Shown here: piece after piece, positions 58,305 to 64,000 of the stretch
How positions within the stretch are numbered: position 1 is the stretch's first letter
How the letters are laid out: each line of letters opens with the position of its first letter
Position numbers and translations under genes: made by a program
NCBI GenBank assembly: GCA_003864495.1
Contig: ML133401.1
Span: 434,001-498,000 of the forward strand
Direction: 5' to 3'
Source of the DNA: Nemopilema nomurai
Taxonomy: Eukaryota; Cnidaria; Scyphozoa; Rhizostomeae; Rhizostomatidae
DNA length: 64,000 nucleotides
Notes under the pieces: model-generated
Seen by the model: the letters and a program-made list of their open reading frames with translations, nothing else
The model's database searches: none
Told to the model about the DNA's origin: nothing

Positions 58305-61300
58305 TTAATTTGCCTGTAGTCTTGTCAGCCTCTCAATCAACTTCTGAAGCTGGAGCTTTTGGTTCAGCAACTTCCAGTTCTGTTGCGCAGTCCGCTCTTT
58401 CTCCTCGCTCAGGTTTCTAACTGTACTGTACAGGTCCGCGTTTTTCATTGAAAGCTTTCGAACTTTAATGTCAGAATCATTTGCTTTGGATTCAATTGAC
58501 TTCAGCTGCAATTAAAAAGAGAACTTCCTTAATTACTGCATCACAGTAAAACTAGCATGTCTTAAACACAACCAATAACATTCATCGGTTATAAAAACTT
58601 GTAGTGCTGTAGCCAAAATCAAAATCTTAAGCCGTCTAGAATCAATATTTAAATGGCTGTCAATGTAAATTGAAAGATTGATGAAAAGTACCATCTCTGC
58701 TCTTAAATGATCTGATGTTTAAACAGAAACGTGCTCTAATGGCTAATAGAATACGCGAGGCACACGACGTCATATTCACACTAACCTGGCTATCTAGCTT
58801 TGACGTATAATCGTCCAGTGCCGATTTTGCCTCACTGAGCCTCTTTTGAAGGTCTTGCTTCTCGCTTTCAAGTTCCCGGATTTTCATTGCGTCTGCCGGA
58901 ATCTCACTGCTTCGGACCGGCTCCGGGTAGTCAAATTCATTTTCGGCAAGAAGAACACCCATCGGCTCCGCTTGGACATCTTCTTCGGGAAAGTTCCATT
59001 CCGGTGATGACTCGTACAGTGGTCCAGACTCAGAGGCATTGATCATCTCTTCGACCGGCTGGCGGGACGCTTTTCGCTGCTGTTGCTGTTGTTGCTTTGA
59101 GGAATTTTGCTGTTGTTGCTGACTGCCTTGTTTAGTCGCTCTACTCTGGTCTGGAAAATGCCATATCAAATTTATCAGTGCTTTTTTAATTATAGAAAGT
59201 TGATTTAATAAAAAGAACTTTCTTTCTTTTCTGTTTCGCTTTTTTTCTCGGACAAGCACACGAGAATTGATGACATTGTATACTTGAATTGCAGCACTTC
59301 TGCAAGAGATTTGCGTTTGCCAGGAAGCTGCGAGACCGTTGATATACCTAACCACAAATCAATACACAGTAGGAAATAGTGTTCTTAGTATCTACTATCC
59401 AGCGCTCCACGGAGATCCATGTCTCACAATTATTGCAAACAGGATCAACAAGCCACATGGCGTAACCAAGCAACACGGGTCTTTACACACCCTTAGTTTT
59501 TACTTACAAATCTCACTCTCTGAGTATTGGTTGCTTTCCAATGTTGCAATAACCTTGCCGGCATGATCCAACTTGTCTTGGAGTTCTCTCGTTTCCTTCT
59601 CATATCTTTGCTGTTTATCATCTAATTCTTTTTTCAAGTCTTCGGTCTACATAATATCAAGTTGTATAAACAATTGTTATTTTGTTACATAATGACCCAT
59701 CATTGTGATTGTCACTAACTCAAGGTCATCTACTACAATAGCAACAACTTACAGGAGTGATTATAAAAATCTGATGATTGCTAAAATTGTTTGAAACGTG
59801 CGTCAGACTGTAAATGATGTTTGTATGGCATGTAAACCTTCGATGGAAGGCCCAACCTCGTACCTTTCGTTTTTCTGCCTCGAGTTGATCTTCTGCCCTT
59901 CTTCTCTTTTGCTTCTCCTCGTCAAGAAGTTCTCTGATTTTCTGCATACTACTGCTTTCTTTCTCCAACTTATCACTCAGCTTTTCAAGGGTCCTCTCCA
60001 AATCTGCTATCTGCTTTTGAAGCATGCTGTTCTCTCTCGAAGCCTCCCTAAGGTCACCTTGTGTCATTTGCAGCTTCCGCGTCAGCTCCTCCTTTTCCCT
60101 TTTCAATACCTTAATCTTGTCCTTCAGTTCTTGGGGGTTTTGCTGCGGGGCAGCAGGAGCCGGCGATGGTGGTGGCTGCGGGGCTGGTGTTGGGGAGGCA
60201 GGCTGATGAATCGGAATGAACGTTGGTATGGGAATATGGATTGTCTGCGTGGGAGTGCTAGGTTGCGGCTGTGGAGGAGGCACTGGAACTGGAGGTAGTT
60301 GTTGCGGCTGCTAGTCAACAACAAATATGAACGTAAGCGCCATTTTAATTTCTGAAAGTTTAGATACCGCAAGCAAAGCCTTAATAAAGTAGGCCACTAA
60401 TTGCCAATGTAATACAGATTGGTTGGTTATGATGGTTAATGACGTCACATACCGGTGGCTGATTGATGGTGATTGGCTGTTCCTTCTTCTCCTTCAAAGT
60501 GAGCATGTCGTGCTGCATCGCAATCACCCTGTTTTCCAAGCTTTTCAGCGACTCTTCAAGGCGTCGCTTGTCATCTGTCAGCGAATCATAGCGAGACTGG
60601 GACTGGACAAAGAGAACGAAAGCGATGCAAGAAACAGAGCTGTAAAGCTATCAATAACCCCTTTTTAATAAGCCTGTTTTTTTTAAGGCCAAGCTTACCC
60701 GAAAAGGAAGATTTTTATTAATTGTTGTCAGAATTTGACCAAACTTTCGTAAAATGTTGTTTGGAGGTCAAAGAAAGAAAAATCACCAAATATAATATAA
60801 TATTGCATTTTGATCACGTGATTCAAAGATGGTAGTCGCCCAGAGCATGTCGTTAAGAAACGGGATATACCTGAACACTCAGGAAGGCTAGAAGCTCCAT
60901 ACTTTGGCTTATTGTAGCTTTAGGATATATAATTAAACTGAACTAAAATTAATGTGGTGTATTAAATAGATTTTTCTAAAATTATTGTTTTCTTCAGACC
61001 ACCGAAATGTCACTCAATTTAAAATATGCTTTGGTTCTCAAAATAAATCTATAAGGGCTAGGGAATTCATTGTATTTAAAAAAAAGTATATTGTCTAGGT
61101 AATATGCTCTGAAAATTGCAAATCTCTTTCTTTTATAGAAGCTGAGATACATCTCAGTTTATCATTATCAACCGCAAATTGGACTTTTAAGAAAAACGCG
61201 GATATAATCTAAAGCACGGATATTTTCGAATTCAAATGAGGCTCGAAGATCATCTGAAAAAGCCATTTTACAATTTCACAATTTTTAATAACAAATACAT

Positions 61301-63867
61301 ACTCTCTCTACGGCAATCCGGGCGGCATTTTCTATATTTTGTTGTTCTCGCAGTTCCTATAAAAGCAAAAAAAAACCTCATAAAGTGTTAAAAGTTCATT
61401 CTTCATCAAAATTTTTCATTCGACATTTTATCCTACTTGCCAAACAATTTAGACTGTCGAATCTCGGTTTACCAAGGATGGCTAAATCATTAAAGAACAA
61501 AATAGGTTACCCTCAATGAAGAGCAGACAGATTGCAATAGTTACAATAGACGCATCAAGGAGGTTTTCAAAGTAAGGATTATCCGTGGATCAATATAGCT
61601 CTGAAAAACGAAGAAATCTTTCTTATGTTTCAGGCATTGTACTTTCTCTAAAATTGAACAACTCTGGATAAAACGACTTGACCCACCCGCTCCTGTCTTT
61701 CCAGTCCTCTTCGCAATTCGTCCAGTCTTCGCCTCTCCCCGTCGTATTCATCCGCCTTTCTTGCTGGGACCTCTTTCTCGTTTTGTTGTGGCTGCTGCAC
61801 ATTTATTGTGACGGGTGGCTGTGGAGATGGAGCGGGTGGCTGTGCAGGAGGAACAGGTGTCGGTTCACGTCTCGCTTCGGGTAAAGTTATTGGCATTATA
61901 ATTGGGTATTCGGGTCGCTGCGGTGGAGGTGGTTGCTGGGGGGCAGCAGCGGACTCCCTTTTCGACTTGTCTAAGATGGTCGTACGTAGATCTTCCATCG
62001 CTCTTCTTAAACGGTCAATTTCAATTTGACTCTCCTGCTTCACTTGTTTCAACAAATTGTTGTTCTCTTCTAGAGCAGATATTTTCATTCTGAGACCCTC
62101 ATTTTCTCTTTTCATTTCATTCAACGTGTTTGAAACTTTGTCGAGCTCAACCTCTTTTCCATACTCGTGCCTCCTTTTCCTTTCCTCTTCTTCGAGACGT
62201 CTTGTAGCGTCGTCAAACTTCTGCTGCTGGGCAACAAGTGAGTCTTGCAGTTGCTTTGTTGTTAATCTTCTTTCGATGTCTTTTTCCATTTCTTCGCGGG
62301 TCTTATTCATTTCTCGTTCCAATTTCTCTCTGCAAGAAATTTGGGTTTAATTTAATAAAGATTAAAGTGAATAAGATATTTGAATAATTCAAGGAAGTTT
62401 TGGTGCGTTGAGTGCTTCTGTCCGGTGCTATTAGGACCTTTTCTTGGGACATCAATCAGAATAAATCAGTCAGTATTAATGACATTAAACTACCCTGGTG
62501 ACTAAACAAGATATAATTTATTGACACCTTTCCATTATCAGTCGCTTTTCCAACTCGGATTTTTCCCTCACAAAGTCGTCCTTGACTTTTCTTCGTTCAT
62601 TTTCCATTTTGTCCTCAACCATCTCCTTTTCCTTTCTGAACTTCGACTTCAGATTCTCTTTGTACTCAGCGAGCAGTCGATCAAAGTCATCTCGAAGATT
62701 TGATGGCAAATCTGCTCTAGAATTGAACGCCTGTTGCATTTGTTGTTCTCTTCTCTGGTCTTGTAGTATTACTGTTGGTGATGGACTTGCTTCTGGTGGT
62801 GGCGAATGCTGTTTTCTCTTTAACCGCTCGATTTCTTCTTTAAGTTGTACGATCTCGTTTTTCAGCATTGCATTTAACGACTGCAAGTTCGTCTTCTCTG
62901 TTGCAAAAACTCTCTCAATTTCTTCCTTCTGTTGTATGATTCTCTTGTTCTTCTCCTCTACATCAGACACTGTTTGTATTTCTCGACGCAACTTCTCTTC
63001 CACATCTTTCCTTTTCTTTTTCTCTCTACTAATCTCTTCTTCTTGCTCTTCCATCTTCTTCAGCCATTCCTTGTGAACGCGCCTCTTCTCGTTCTCAAAG
63101 TTTTCTTCCATTTCATTTTTAATCTTCTCAAACTTTCTTTCTGCTTCTGTTATCTCACCCCTGTACCGTATTTCCAATTTTTCTTTCTCAGACTCAAATC
63201 TTCTTTCCATAGCCTCCCTTTCGTTAAGTTGCCTCCTTTTCAAATCATCGATTTCATTTTCTAACTTCAGACGCCATTGGGCACTCTTTTCTTCAATCAT
63301 CATTTTCAAATTCATTTCATGCTCATTGACCAGCTCTTTCTTCATTTTCTTTATATAGATTTCCTTCTTTTCCTGCTCTTCTTTAAGCCGCTCTTGAAAC
63401 TTGTCTTCTAACTGCTTCAATTTCAAATCGTGCTGCCGTTCCAACTCAATTTTCTCAGTTTCGAAGCTTCTAGTCATTTTGGAGATTTCCTGAGCAAAGG
63501 ATCGATGGATCTCCGCCTTCTCATTCTCAAGCTCTTGCTCAAGGAAGTCTCGCTCCTCCTTCACAACAGTCTCCCATTCGGCCTTCTTTCCTTTGAATCC
63601 TCGAAGCAACTCTTGCACTTTGTTGGCGTACTGCGCCTCCATGGCTTCCTTCTCTCTTTTGAAGATGAGCAGCAACTCTTCTTTGAGCGCAATTTCTGTG
63701 TTGATGGCCTGGCTGCCATAATCAGATATGGCGAATGGCGTTGGGTCAAAGTCTGTCAATACAAATTTGGACTGAGTTTTGCTGCGATCTGTTTGGCTTC
63801 TCTTGGCAAGAAAATCACCATCATCCCTCCCAGATTTGAATGTTACACTCTTTGCTTTGTTGCTCAT
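58305..63867 (-). CDS. large coiled-coil / proline-rich protein, 8 exons, about 1112 aa (cluster member 4)
   Basis: Exons in transcript order: 63867-62528, 62329-61687, 61356-61303, 60602-60453, 60310-59864, 59646-59508, 59150-58786, 58505-58305. Phases agree and the stop is at 58305-58307. Exon 4 could instead start at 60596. ATG is at 63865-63867. Residues 1-50 are a basic, Ser/Thr-rich head. From about 55 to 350 there is an unbroken charged coiled coil (LLLIFKREKEAMEAQYANKV; YEREAM-type REAMERRFESEKEKLEIRYR). Proline-rich breaks then alternate with shorter coils: HSPPPEASPSPTV in exon 1, APQQPPPPQRPEYP in exon 2, ITINQPP at the end of exon 4, and a long P/Q stretch in exon 5. Exon 7 has a Gln-rich run then an acidic segment. 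The last exon is a coil ending LTRLQAN. No membrane segment or enzyme motif. Family not recognised. Confidence 0.82.
60660..61302 (-). other. largest intronic stretch of the eight-exon gene
   Basis: The interval between exons 3 and 4 is AT-rich and contains only short frames. No repeat or embedded gene was seen. Confidence 0.5.
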
Positions 63868-64000
63868 GTTTACGTGAATATTTACTTTGTCTATAATAAG
63901 ATAATAAGAGATAATAAGCGATGTGTGTTAGCAGGCATCCAACAGAATAAACACCTCGATATTATTCTTTGTGCAATCGCTCACCGTTGCTGATAAGTCT
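63868..64000 (-). promoter_or_regulatory. upstream flank of the eight-exon coiled-coil gene
   Basis: The 133 bp upstream of the ATG are AT-rich, with a short direct repeat (gataataag, twice, near 63898-63918). They should hold 5' UTR and possibly promoter; no TATA or initiator could be assigned. Confidence 0.3.

Overview
This is a window from an animal nuclear genome. Genes are split into many short exons by GT...AG introns of roughly 100 to 1300 bp, intergenic DNA is AT-rich, and there are microsatellites, minisatellites and degraded transposons. The main gene is a single metazoan VPS13A/C-type gene. I cannot name the phylum; an invertebrate seems likely from the compact introns.

Region 1 (1-40634, + strand) is the 3' part of a VPS13A/C lipid-transfer gene. 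I traced 74 exons by hand. Each carries a recognisable splice acceptor and donor, phases agree across every junction, and together they give one open frame of 3085 codons ending in TGA at 40632-40634. The chorein N-terminus lies upstream of the window. The order is: extended chorein/RBG rod, acidic linker with a phospho-FFAT-like motif, more rod, a four-exon Tudor-like cassette, rod, six-repeat VAB domain, rod end/APT1 region, ATG_C helices and PH domain. The cassette (15668-18308) is the most unusual thing seen. It holds three tandem double-Tudor (DUF4537-like) modules, each bounded by phase-1 introns, inserted in a linker where the vertebrate VPS13A I remember has nothing comparable.

Region 2 (40635-52400) holds three apparently intronless coiled-coil genes: 42463-43578 on +, and 49184-49957 and 51229-52398 on -. 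Their heptad segments resemble each other and the larger gene downstream, so I read them as a local paralogue cluster. Between them lie a young foldback-type transposon (45494-46426: 103-bp near-identical terminal inverted repeats, inward arrays of a 30-bp repeat, 6-bp flanking duplication) and a decayed RTE-like LINE reverse transcriptase next to it.

Region 3 (52400-58300) is gene-poor; I found nothing convincing there. Region 4 (58305-63867, - strand) is an eight-exon gene for a protein of about 1112 residues in which charged coiled coils alternate with proline-rich breaks.

Functionally, the VPS13 gene is expected to move bulk lipid at ER contact sites. The coiled-coil proteins are unidentified, probably structural or scaffolding. 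Nothing in the sequence links the two groups beyond proximity.
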